Source: Spirochaetota bacterium
Lineage (GTDB): Bacteria > Spirochaetota > UBA12135 > COTS27 > JAFLEE01
NCBI GenBank assembly: GCA_017302015.1
Contig: JAFLEE010000094.1
Coordinates: 1 to 19,080, forward strand
Length of the DNA: 19,080 nt
Direction: 5' to 3'
Shown: in pieces, positions 5,880 to 14,531 of the stretch
Position numbering within the stretch: the first letter of the stretch is position 1
How the letters are laid out: every line of letters starts with the position of its first letter
Notes under the pieces: model-generated
Databases searched by the model: none
Seen by the model: only the letters and a program-made list of their open reading frames with translations
What the model was told of the DNA's origin: nothing
Translations under genes and position numbers: made by a program

Positions 5880-7123
5880 GGCCGCGCCGCGAGCATCTCC
5901 CAGAGTTGCCGCAGGCCCTCTTGGGTCGCGCGCAGGCGGATATCCTGGCGGTCGCCGTGGAAGAGGTACTTCTCCGTGCGAAGGCGCTTGCCGAGGAGGC
6001 TCGCGATCCAAACGGTCCCCACGGGCTTCTCGTCGCTCCCCCCGTCGGGGCCCGCGACGCCGCTGACGGCGATGGCGCCGTCGAGCCGGCGGCGCTTGGC
6101 CAGGCCGCGGGCCATGGCGAGGACGGTCTCGCCGCTGACGGCGCCATAGCGCTCGAGGAGGGAGGCGCTCACGCCCAGCCACCGGGTCTTGCTCTCGTTG
6201 GCGTAGGTGACGACCCCGGTATCGAAGACGCGGGAGGATCCGGGGACGGACGTCAGCCGGGCCGCGATGAGGCCTCCGGTGCACGATTCGGCCGTGCCGA
6301 GGTGCCACCGTTTTTCGGAGAAGCGGTCCAAGACCACCGCCTCGAGGCTGCGGCCGTCGGAGGAAACGAGGTGGGGGGATAATTTCTTCGCGAATGGCCG
6401 GCTGGCCCGCGAGAGCGCGCTGCGGTCCATCCCCCCGAATCGCACCAAGACCTCCCCGGGGGAGGGGAGGAAGGCGAGGCTCATCCCGCGGGGGACGGGG
6501 AGGCTCCGCACCTTGGCGTAGAGGTCGGATTCGCCGATGCCGACGGTGCGGAGTTCCAACGAAAGGCGGGGCGGCAGGCGGAAATGGCTTCGGATTTCGG
6601 GGAGGACGCGCTCGGTCATCAGCGGCCTCATCTCGCGGGGTACCCCGGGCATGGCGAAAAGGAGGGGGCGACCCGCCTTGGGTTTGCGCGCGAGGCAGGG
6701 CGCCGTTCCCCAATCGTTCTCGAGGACCCGGAACCCCCCCGGGATCCAGGCCTGGCGGAAATTGACCTCGTCGGGAGCGCGCCCGCGTATGCGGAAGAAC
6801 TCCCGGATGCGCACGGCCTGGGGCTCGTGGTAAACCATTTTCTCGCCATAAGCGAGCCCCAGGGCCTCCGCGGTGAGGTCATCGCTCGTCGGGCCCAGGC
6901 CGCCGGTGACGAAGACCACGTCTTCGCGGCAGGCTTTCACGGCCCGGGCGATCACGCGCCGCTCATCGGGGAGGGAGAGCGACCGCGCGACCGACAACCC
7001 CGCTTCTCCCGCGAGCCGGGCGATTTCGGCGGCGTTGGAATTGACGATCCGCCCATTGAGGATTTCATCCCCAATGGTCAAAATCGAGGCGGTCGGTTTT
7101 GTGTTCGAACGGGTTACGGCCAT
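5876..7123 (-). CDS. cinA: CinA, nicotinamide-nucleotide amidohydrolase / MoCF-domain protein
   Basis: Full-length 415-residue CinA. The N-terminal half (about 12-180) is the molybdopterin-binding-like COG1058 domain, with ADP-ribose pyrophosphatase activity in studied members: LTIGDEILNGRIVNSN (15-30), FVTGGLGPTSDDLT (71-84), MPGVPREM (158-165). The C-terminal half (about 258-412) is the PncC domain that deamidates nicotinamide mononucleotide in pyridine nucleotide recycling: TAESCTGGLIAARLTSVPGSS (277-297), TYANESK, SGVAGPDGGSDEKPVGTVWIA (354-374) and DIRLRATQEGL. It acts in the cytoplasm. The ATG at 7123 has GGAG 7 bases upstream. It follows the TPR gene by 73 bp and is probably co-transcribed with it. 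No terminator fits, since its stop overlaps that of the convergent gene. Confidence 0.95.
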   Translation of the reverse strand: MAVTRSNTKPTASILTIGDEILNGRIVNSNAAEIARLAGEAGLSVARSLSLPDERRVIARAVKACREDVVFVTGGLGPTSDDLTAEALGLAYGEKMVYHEPQAVRIREFFRIRGRAPDEVNFRQAWIPGGFRVLENDWGTAPCLARKPKAGRPLLFAMPGVPREMRPLMTERVLPEIRSHFRLPPRLSLELRTVGIGESDLYAKVRSLPVPRGMSLAFLPSPGEVLVRFGGMDRSALSRASRPFAKKLSPHLVSSDGRSLEAVVLDRFSEKRWHLGTAESCTGGLIAARLTSVPGSSRVFDTGVVTYANESKTRWLGVSASLLERYGAVSGETVLAMARGLAKRRRLDGAIAVSGVAGPDGGSDEKPVGTVWIASLLGKRLRTEKYLFHGDRQDIRLRATQEGLRQLWEMLAARP

Positions 7124-7152
7124 CGGTCGGCTCCAGGCAAGGGGCGAAACGT

Positions 7153-7170
7153 CGCCCCGGTGCCGGGGCG
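7153..7170. repeat. GC-rich perfect inverted repeat between TPR gene and cinA
   Basis: CGCCCCGG (7153-7160) and CCGGGGCG (7163-7170) with a 2-base spacer, in the 73-bp gap. On the minus strand it is followed by ACGTTTCG, not a T-run, so it is more likely an mRNA processing or stabilising hairpin or a weak attenuator than a full terminator. Confidence 0.4.
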
Positions 7171-7196
7171 ATGTGGGGTGAAGACGGCGGAAGGCG

Positions 7197-9215
7197 CTAT
7201 TTCAGGCGTGAAAGGGCCTCGTCGGCCTGGGCGGATTCCGAGGAGGCGGGGAAACTGGACTTCAGGAGTTTCAGGGCCTTCACGGCCTCCGCCTTCTGAC
7301 CGGCGCCCTCCAATATTTTGGAGAGGTCGAGGATCGCGGCGGCGAGGTCCTTGCGCTCCGGGTAGGCGCGCACGATTTTCCCGGCGCCGTAGACGGCCTC
7401 CTCGGCCCGGCCGTTCTTCGCCAGCAGGCGCATGCGCGTGGTGAGCGCGGGGACGGAGTTCTTCGAATCGGGCTTCCGAGCCGCGGCCTCCTCCAGGAGC
7501 GCGGCGGCGCGGATGGGGTCGCTGTCGACGAGGAGCATCCCGAGATTGTAGGCCGTGTTATGCTGCTCGTCGGGGTTGCGGGCGTCCACGTAGAGCATCT
7601 CGTATCCCTTCCGCAGCGAGTCTTGCTTCCCCAATTTCTTGAGGAGGGAGACGTAATCGCGGATGACGACGAGGCGGTCGAGGCTCGACGGGGGGTTGGT
7701 GGCGAAATAGGCCTCGTAGCCCTCGATGGCCTGGGCGCCGTCGTTCTTCATGCGCTCGTAGATGATGATGAGGTACTTGGCGGCTTCCCGTTTGGCTTCG
7801 CCGTCCCAGGCCGGGGCGGCGAGGATCTTGCGGGCGATCTTGGCCGCCCCGTCGTAATCCTGGGCGCGCCAATTCCCGTAGAGGAGATCGGGGAGCACCG
7901 TGGCGACCACGGAGGAGTCTGGGAACTCGGCGAGGATGCGCACGGCGGTGTCGGCACGCTTGGAGGCCTCGCCCCGCTCCCCGTAGATGCGGAAGGCGGT
8001 CTCGAGGATCGACCGGCGCCAGGCCGCGCCGGATTCGGAGAACTCGGAAAGGAGGGTTTCCCCCGTGCGGAGTTGCTTTTCCACGTCGCCCGCCTCCGAT
8101 GAGAGGCGGTAGATATCGTCGAGGAGCGTCTTCCGCCATCCCGCCGCGGCCCCTTGGGGCGTGCTGCCCGAGGAGAACTCGGAGAGGATCGCCTCGGAAA
8201 GCCCGATCTGCTTGGCGGGGTCCTTTCGGTCGGCGTGGATCTTGAGGATGGCGGAGAGGACTTCGTAGCGCCAAGGTTTCCCCTTGTGGGCGTCCTCGGT
8301 GAGGGGGAGCCACCAGGTAAGGACCTCGTCGCTCTGGTTCGCCTGGCGCGCGCGTTGGCCGAGGAGGTAGCGGCCCTTGGTCGCGGCCTCCGCGGCGGGG
8401 AATTGGGCGACGAGTTCTTTCCATGCGACGGTGGAATCGTCCTTGTTCCCGAGTTCATCGGAGAGCGTGGCCACGAGGGTCAGCGCTTCCTGCTTGAAGG
8501 CCCCGGCGTCGGGGCGGACGGAGACTTTGCGGTACCAGGTGACCGCGTCCGAGGCGCTCCCCCGTTCCTGGTAGGCCTGGGCGAGGCGCCAGGCGGCGGT
8601 GAACGACCACTGGGCATTGCTGTTCACCCGGTTCGTCGCGACCCAGAGCAGGTGGGCGACACTACGGTCGTATTCTTTCCCGCGCCGGTAGGCGTCGCCG
8701 AGATAAAGGCGGGCCGGGATCGTCCAGAAGGATTTGGCGCCGGCATTGCTGAGGGCCCGGGTGAGGTAGGAGATGGCCCGGCCCGCATCGGTCGGGGCGA
8801 GGGTCGCGCCGAGGCCGAGGAGCGAGGGGGTTTGGAGCGGGTGGCCCTTCCAGGAACCGTTGGTGGCGAAACGGCGGAACTCCTCCTGGGCCTTGGCGCT
8901 GTCGCCGCTGGCGAGGTAGGAATGGGCCATGAGGGAGACCGCGTGGGCCAATTCGCTCTTCTTCGGGAAGGCGACGTAGAACTTCTCGAGTTGGGAGATC
9001 GCCGCGGGGTAGTCGGCCTTCTGGAAATGGAGGTAGGAAAGGCCCAGGGCGCCCTCGGGCTTATTGGCGTCCAAATTCCCGGATTTGAAGAAGCGCTCGA
9101 AATCGGAGGGTTGGATGGGGAGCACCGGCAGGTCGATATTCGCCGGGGTGCGGTTCTCTTGGGAGAACGCCATCGTGGCGAGGAGGAGGGCGGGGAATAG
9201 GGAGGATGCGCGCAT
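7197..9215 (-). CDS. Secreted tetratricopeptide-repeat protein
   Basis: Product of 672 residues with a cleavable signal peptide (MRASSLFPALLLATMAFSQ, likely cut near residue 19) and then almost entirely alpha-helical TPR-like repeats: for example GALGLSYLHFQKADYPAAISQLEKFY, SLMAHSYLASGDSAKAQEEFRRF, ARLYLGDAYRRGKEYDRSVAHLLW, AAWRLAQAYQERGSASDAVTWYRKV and, at the end, KIVRAYPERKDLAAAILDLSKILEGAGQKAEAVKALKLLKSSFP. It has no catalytic motif and no lipobox, so it is probably a soluble periplasmic scaffold. The frame is open to 9323, but GGAG 7 bases before the ATG at 9215 and the signal peptide fix the start there. It has its own -10 box and probably forms a two-gene unit with cinA. Specific role unknown. 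Confidence 0.85.
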   Translation of the reverse strand: MRASSLFPALLLATMAFSQENRTPANIDLPVLPIQPSDFERFFKSGNLDANKPEGALGLSYLHFQKADYPAAISQLEKFYVAFPKKSELAHAVSLMAHSYLASGDSAKAQEEFRRFATNGSWKGHPLQTPSLLGLGATLAPTDAGRAISYLTRALSNAGAKSFWTIPARLYLGDAYRRGKEYDRSVAHLLWVATNRVNSNAQWSFTAAWRLAQAYQERGSASDAVTWYRKVSVRPDAGAFKQEALTLVATLSDELGNKDDSTVAWKELVAQFPAAEAATKGRYLLGQRARQANQSDEVLTWWLPLTEDAHKGKPWRYEVLSAILKIHADRKDPAKQIGLSEAILSEFSSGSTPQGAAAGWRKTLLDDIYRLSSEAGDVEKQLRTGETLLSEFSESGAAWRRSILETAFRIYGERGEASKRADTAVRILAEFPDSSVVATVLPDLLYGNWRAQDYDGAAKIARKILAAPAWDGEAKREAAKYLIIIYERMKNDGAQAIEGYEAYFATNPPSSLDRLVVIRDYVSLLKKLGKQDSLRKGYEMLYVDARNPDEQHNTAYNLGMLLVDSDPIRAAALLEEAAARKPDSKNSVPALTTRMRLLAKNGRAEEAVYGAGKIVRAYPERKDLAAAILDLSKILEGAGQKAEAVKALKLLKSSFPASSESAQADEALSRLK

Positions 9216-9222
9216 GAACGTA

Positions 9223-9226
9223 CTCC
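9223..9226 (-). promoter_or_regulatory. Ribosome binding site fixing the TPR protein start
   Basis: GGAG on the minus strand, 7 bases before the ATG at 9215. It rules out the longer reading from 9323, which would begin upstream of the promoter. Confidence 0.7.
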
Positions 9227-9272
9227 GGGGGGCTTGGGGGGCGGGGAGGCGAAATCGGGACCCCGCCATTTC

Positions 9273-9278
9273 ATTATA
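9273..9278 (-). promoter_or_regulatory. -10 box of the TPR/cinA unit
   Basis: A perfect TATAAT, preceded by GA, on the minus strand. The -35 region is poor. The leader would be about 50 bases. GGTCCCGATTTCGCC at about 9248-9262 resembles the initial transcript element of the typA and bamA promoters. Confidence 0.55.
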
Positions 9279-9339
9279 TCGGAAAAAGGGCCCCGTTCGG
9301 GAAGTGTTTTTTGGCGGAAACAACGCGAAAAGGGGGCTT

Positions 9340-9360
9340 GGAAGGCCGAAACGGCCTTCC
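9340..9360 (-). terminator. Terminator hairpin after typA
   Basis: GGAAGGCCG and CGGCCTTCC form a perfect 9-bp stem with a 3-base loop, starting about 10 bases after the typA stop. On the minus strand it is followed by AAGCCCCCTTTT, so the T-run is short and shifted. Confidence 0.6.
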
Positions 9361-9369
9361 GCGACCCGC

Positions 9370-11199
<1,830 letters not shown>

Positions 11200-11258
11200 G
11201 GGAGTTCCAGGGGCGTTGGGCGCGGTCGAAAATCGGTTTCAGTCGGTAGGGGAGCGGG

Positions 11259-11276
11259 GGCGGCCGCAAGGCCGCC
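11259..11276 (-). promoter_or_regulatory. GC hairpin in the typA leader
   Basis: GGCGGCC and GGCCGCC form a perfect 7-bp stem with a 4-base loop (TTGC on the minus strand), in the middle of the untranslated leader. No T-run follows it. It could affect mRNA stability or translation at low temperature; that is inference. Confidence 0.4.
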
Positions 11277-11310
11277 TGGCCGAAGACTCGCGAGGTGAAA
11301 TCGGGGCCCT

Positions 11311-11316
11311 ATTGTA
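11311..11316 (-). promoter_or_regulatory. -10 box of typA
   Basis: TACAAT preceded by GA on the minus strand, directly followed by AGGGCCCCGATTTCACC (11294-11310). No good -35 is seen. The bases around and after the -10 nearly repeat those at the bamA promoter. Confidence 0.5.
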
Positions 11317-11335
11317 TCACGATTTGGCCGGCGAA

Positions 11336-11349
11336 GCCGAAAAATCGGC
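11336..11349 (-). terminator. Small hairpin after lpxB, weak terminator candidate
   Basis: GCCGA and TCGGC form a 5-bp stem around a TTTT loop, about 35 bases after the lpxB stop. No T-run follows. The stem is short, so this is a weak call; no better terminator of the envelope operon is seen. Confidence 0.25.
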
Positions 11350-11382
11350 GCCCTGAGGCGTCGACGGGGAGGCCGCGGACGG

Positions 11383-12540
11383 TCAGGCCCCCAAACGGCT
11401 GGCGGCGGCCTTTCCGGCGAGGACGGCCTCGATCCCGTCGACCATCCTCCCATAGGGGTCGGGAACGGCGATGGCCCGGCGCAGGGCCGCGAGCTCGTCG
11501 CTCACGGCGCGGCGGGCGGGGGCGTCATCCACCATCTTGGAGAGCCAGGCGGCGAGTTTGGGCGCCGAGAGGTCGCGGTTGATGAACTCGGGGCAGACCG
11601 TGCGCGCGGCCAGGATATTGGGCAGGCCGATATGCCGCACCTTGAGGAGCCGCCGCGCCAACCATTCGGTGAGGAAGGAAACCCGGTAGGCGATGGCCAT
11701 GGGCACGTGGAAAAAGGCCGCTTGGAGGGTGGCCGTGCCGCTGGCCGTGAGGAGCAGGTCGCTCGCCTGGAGGATCCGGTCGGATTCCCGCTCCACGACG
11801 GGAACCGGGAGGCCGCTATGGGCGACCTGGTCGCACACCTGTTCCCGGTATTCCCCGTGGGCCAGGGAAAGGACGAAGTGGAGGTCTGGGCGCCCGTCCC
11901 GAAGCAGGCGGCAGGCTTCGAGGAAGGTCTGGGTGAGTTCGATAATCTCTTGGGGCCGGCTGCCGGGGAAGATCGCCAGGAGCGTCCCGTCTTCGGGGAG
12001 GCCCAATTGCCGACGCTGGGCCCGGGGATCCCAGGAATCGGGTAGGGCGCAGAAGGGGTGCCCCGTGTAGACGCTCGCGCAACCGGCTTTGGTGTAGAGG
12101 AGGTGGTCCGCCTCGAAGGGGCAGAGGAGCAGGTCGTAGGGACGCATGCGGGGGATATTCCACGCGCCCCAGGTCGAGACGGGAGGCGGGAAATAATAGA
12201 CGGTCTTGATCCCGAGTTTCCGGGCGGTCACGCCCAGGGGGAGATTGCGCCCCTGGCCATCCACGAAGATCGCCAGATCATAGGCGCCGGCTTCGAGGAT
12301 TCTCTTGAAACGGCGGAGTTGGCCGACGGAGCGCAGCAGGAAGGGGAGCCCTTCCAGGAGGCCGACGCTCGATTGGGTCGAGAGGTCCTCCAGGATATTC
12401 GCGCCGGCGCGGCGGAGGTGCTCCCCGCCGAGGGCATCGGCCTGGTAGCGCCCGGGATGGCGGCGGTGGAGTTCGGCCAGCAGCCGGGAGGCCTGGACGT
12501 CGCCCGAGACCTCCGCGGTGGAGATGAAGATCCGGGGCAA
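11383..12540 (-). CDS. lpxB: Lipid-A-disaccharide synthase-like glycosyltransferase (GT19), divergent
   Basis: LpxB joins UDP-2,3-diacylglucosamine and lipid X into the lipid A disaccharide at the inner membrane. The 385 residues match family length and pattern: STAEVSGDVQASRLLAEL (7-24), LGGEHLRRAGANILEDLS, SVGLLEGLPFLLR, GIKTVYYFPPP, LLAIFPGSRPQEI, LLTASGTATLQAAFFHVPMAIAYR and IGLPNILAARTVCPEFI. Two usual signatures differ: the D-P-x-F-N block reads VDGQGRN, and the SPSVWAW block reads PPPVSTWGAW. It is the last gene of the bamA-ompH-lpxD-fabZ operon. The start is TTG at 12540, 9 bp after the fabZ stop; PRIFISTAEVSGD right after it fits the family N-terminus. It may be a variant with a different acceptor. 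Confidence 0.85.
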   Translation of the reverse strand: MPRIFISTAEVSGDVQASRLLAELHRRHPGRYQADALGGEHLRRAGANILEDLSTQSSVGLLEGLPFLLRSVGQLRRFKRILEAGAYDLAIFVDGQGRNLPLGVTARKLGIKTVYYFPPPVSTWGAWNIPRMRPYDLLLCPFEADHLLYTKAGCASVYTGHPFCALPDSWDPRAQRRQLGLPEDGTLLAIFPGSRPQEIIELTQTFLEACRLLRDGRPDLHFVLSLAHGEYREQVCDQVAHSGLPVPVVERESDRILQASDLLLTASGTATLQAAFFHVPMAIAYRVSFLTEWLARRLLKVRHIGLPNILAARTVCPEFINRDLSAPKLAAWLSKMVDDAPARRAVSDELAALRRAIAVPDPYGRMVDGIEAVLAGKAAASRLGA

Positions 12541-12549
12541 GGGCCCCCC

Positions 12550-12972
12550 CTACTTCTTCACCATGGCCATCATCTTGGCCTCGCTGACCAATTGGCCCTC
12601 CACGGAGCAGGTGGCGGAGAAGGAAAGGCGGGACCCGCTGGACCGGTCGATATCGACGCGGATGACGAGCTGATCCCCCGGCACGACGGGCTTGCGGAAC
12701 TTCACCGCGTCGATGGTGAGGAAGTACACCGAGGAGTCGCTGCCCAGCCCGAGTTTTTGCATGGCCCAGATGCCCGCGGCCTGCGCCATGGCCTCGAGTT
12801 GGAGGACGCCGGGCATGATGGGCTCGAGGGGGAAATGGCCCTGGAAGAACGGCTCGTTGATCGTGACGTTCTTGAGGGCGATGAGGTGCTTCTCCCCGGT
12901 CTCCTGGACGCGGTCGATGAGCAGGAACGGGTAGCGGTGCGGCAGCAGTTTCTTGATCGCGACGATATCCAT
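12550..12972 (-). CDS. fabZ: 3-hydroxyacyl-[acyl-carrier-protein] dehydratase FabZ
   Basis: Dehydrates 3-hydroxyacyl-ACP in fatty acid elongation and so competes with lipid A synthesis for 3-hydroxyacyl-ACP. The 140-residue hot-dog-fold protein has LLPHRYPFLLIDRV (9-22), FFQGHFPLEPIMPGVLQLEAMAQAAG (42-67) with His46 and Glu60 at the catalytic positions, and FLTIDAVKFRKPVVPGDQL. The frame is open upstream to 13251, but that part overlaps lpxD. The ATG at 12972 follows AAGGAA at 8 bases and lies 2 bp after the lpxD stop, suggesting translational coupling. Soluble and cytoplasmic. Confidence 0.96.
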   Translation of the reverse strand: MDIVAIKKLLPHRYPFLLIDRVQETGEKHLIALKNVTINEPFFQGHFPLEPIMPGVLQLEAMAQAAGIWAMQKLGLGSDSSVYFLTIDAVKFRKPVVPGDQLVIRVDIDRSSGSRLSFSATCSVEGQLVSEAKMMAMVKK

Positions 12973-12974
12973 GT

Positions 12975-13976
12975 TCAATGTTCCTTTTCTTTCTTGAGTT
13001 GCTTGAACAATTCGGGCAGGCGGCGCAGGTAGATGTACTGCCGCTTGTATTCGCCGTAGGGGATGGACGGGGTGCCCGATAGCACGGAACCGGGGGGCAC
13101 CCGCTCCCCCGTGACGATGCCGGCTTGGGAGGTGAGCATGGCGCCGTCGCCGACTTCGGCGTGGTCGGCCACGCCGGCCTGGCCCCCGATCACGACGCCC
13201 CGGCCCAGGCGGCTCGAGCCCGCGATGCCGCATTGGGCGACGATGAGGCAATCTTCCCCGATCTGCACATTATGGGCGATCTGGACGAGGTTGTCGATCT
13301 TCGTGCCGCGGCCGATGCGGGTGGCGCCCACCGTGGCGCGGTCGATGCTCACGTTGCTGCCGATCTCCACGTGGTCGCCGATCTCGACGGTCCCGATCTG
13401 GGGGACCTTGACGAGCCCGTGGGGCCCCTTCTCGTAGCCGTAGCCGTCGCTGCCGACGACGGTATTGGCGTGGATGGTCACATCGTTGCCGACGCGGCAG
13501 CCCGCCTCGAGGACCACCCCGGGATGGAGGACGACCCGGCTTCCGAGGCTCACGCCGGGGCCGATGAAATTATTGCCCATGAGCAGCACATCGTCGCCGA
13601 GGCGGCAACTGGCGTGGAGGATCACTCCGGGTCCGATGAAGACATTGCGCCCCACCGAACAGCCGGCGGGCAGGTGGGAGGCGCGTCCCTCCCGGAAGAC
13701 AGGCCGGTTGGGGTCGAAGATTCCAAGGCACGCCACGAAGGCCTTGCGCGGATGTTCCGCGAGGATCCAAGCGCGCCCATCGGAGGGGATGCGTTCGCGG
13801 AAGGCGGCGGGAACGAGGTAGGCCGCGGCGCCTTCCGGGACCCCCTTCTCGGGGCGCTCCACGAAGAGGAGGGCGTCGGGGCGCCGCTGGTGCGGATCGC
13901 AGAGTCCGCGGATATCGAGATCGGGGGCGCCGAGGAAATCGCAGGAGAGCCGGGCGGCCAGGTCGACGAGTTCCAC
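12975..13976 (-). CDS. lpxD: UDP-3-O-acylglucosamine N-acyltransferase LpxD
   Basis: Third step of lipid A synthesis: N-acylation of UDP-3-O-acylglucosamine from 3-hydroxyacyl-ACP. The 333 residues are typical. Residues about 1-100 form the uridine-binding domain, and about 101-300 the left-handed beta helix of hexapeptide repeats ([24 protein letters not shown] and onward). GSDGYGY (175-181), ASIDRA-like SIDRATVG (210-217) and [11 protein letters not shown] (233-243), with His235 at the catalytic position, are conserved. The C-terminal helix ([17 protein letters not shown]) is the ACP-contacting end. The GTG start is 1 bp after the ompH stop and the gene ends 2 bp before fabZ. Confidence 0.96.
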   Translation of the reverse strand: MELVDLAARLSCDFLGAPDLDIRGLCDPHQRRPDALLFVERPEKGVPEGAAAYLVPAAFRERIPSDGRAWILAEHPRKAFVACLGIFDPNRPVFREGRASHLPAGCSVGRNVFIGPGVILHASCRLGDDVLLMGNNFIGPGVSLGSRVVLHPGVVLEAGCRVGNDVTIHANTVVGSDGYGYEKGPHGLVKVPQIGTVEIGDHVEIGSNVSIDRATVGATRIGRGTKIDNLVQIAHNVQIGEDCLIVAQCGIAGSSRLGRGVVIGGQAGVADHAEVGDGAMLTSQAGIVTGERVPPGSVLSGTPSIPYGEYKRQYIYLRRLPELFKQLKKEKEH

Positions 13977-13977
13977 G

Positions 13978-14520
13978 TCAGTTCTTGCTCCCCTTCAGCA
14001 CGGCCTCGCGCTCCTTGTCGAGGGTCTTGATCACCTCGTCGGTGATGTCGACCTCGGGGTCGACGAACAGCACGGCGGAGGATTTGTCGACGATCATGGA
14101 ATAGCCGGTCTTCACGGCCACTTCCTTCATGTGGTCGTAGATGGACTGCATCACGCGCAGCGAGAGGGCCTCTTCCTTTTGGCGCAGCACCTCGGTCTTC
14201 TCCTGGAGGAAGGCCTTGAGTTCCTCCTCCATCTTCGCGATCTCCTCGCGCAGCGCCTTGGCGCGGTCGGCCTCCATGCGGCTGCCCTCCTTGGTCAGGA
14301 GTTCCTTCTTGGCGTTGAGCCCCTTGGCCAGCTCCTCCGCCTTCGAGACGAATTGGCCCTTACGGTCTTCGAGCATGGATTTCAGGAGGCGGTCGCCCGC
14401 GACCTTGTCGATGACGCGCTGGATGTCGATGCACCCGATCTTCACGATGTTCTTGGACTTCTGGGCGAAGAGGGCCCCCGCGAGGAGGACCAGGAACAGG
14501 GCGGTTTTTCGTTTCAGCAT
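13978..14520 (-). CDS. OmpH/Skp family periplasmic chaperone
   Basis: Holds unfolded outer-membrane proteins on their way to the Bam complex. The 180-residue precursor has a signal peptide ([20 protein letters not shown], cut near residue 19), a short beta strand ([14 protein letters not shown]), a long charged coiled coil (about 45-120) forming the tentacle, and a C-terminal return strand ([30 protein letters not shown]), which is the usual Skp order. GGAGG lies 4 bases before the ATG. It sits 11 bp after bamA and 1 bp before lpxD, the classical genomic position of skp. Confidence 0.92.
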   Translation of the reverse strand: MLKRKTALFLVLLAGALFAQKSKNIVKIGCIDIQRVIDKVAGDRLLKSMLEDRKGQFVSKAEELAKGLNAKKELLTKEGSRMEADRAKALREEIAKMEEELKAFLQEKTEVLRQKEEALSLRVMQSIYDHMKEVAVKTGYSMIVDKSSAVLFVDPEVDITDEVIKTLDKEREAVLKGSKN

Positions 14521-14531
14521 GGGGCCTCCGC

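Noticed and set aside
9216-9323. N-terminal extension of the TPR protein
   Set aside because: It would start upstream of the -10 box and would place the signal peptide internally.
12973-13251. N-terminal extension of FabZ
   Set aside because: It overlaps lpxD and lacks family sequence; FabZ begins normally with MDIV after a Shine-Dalgarno.
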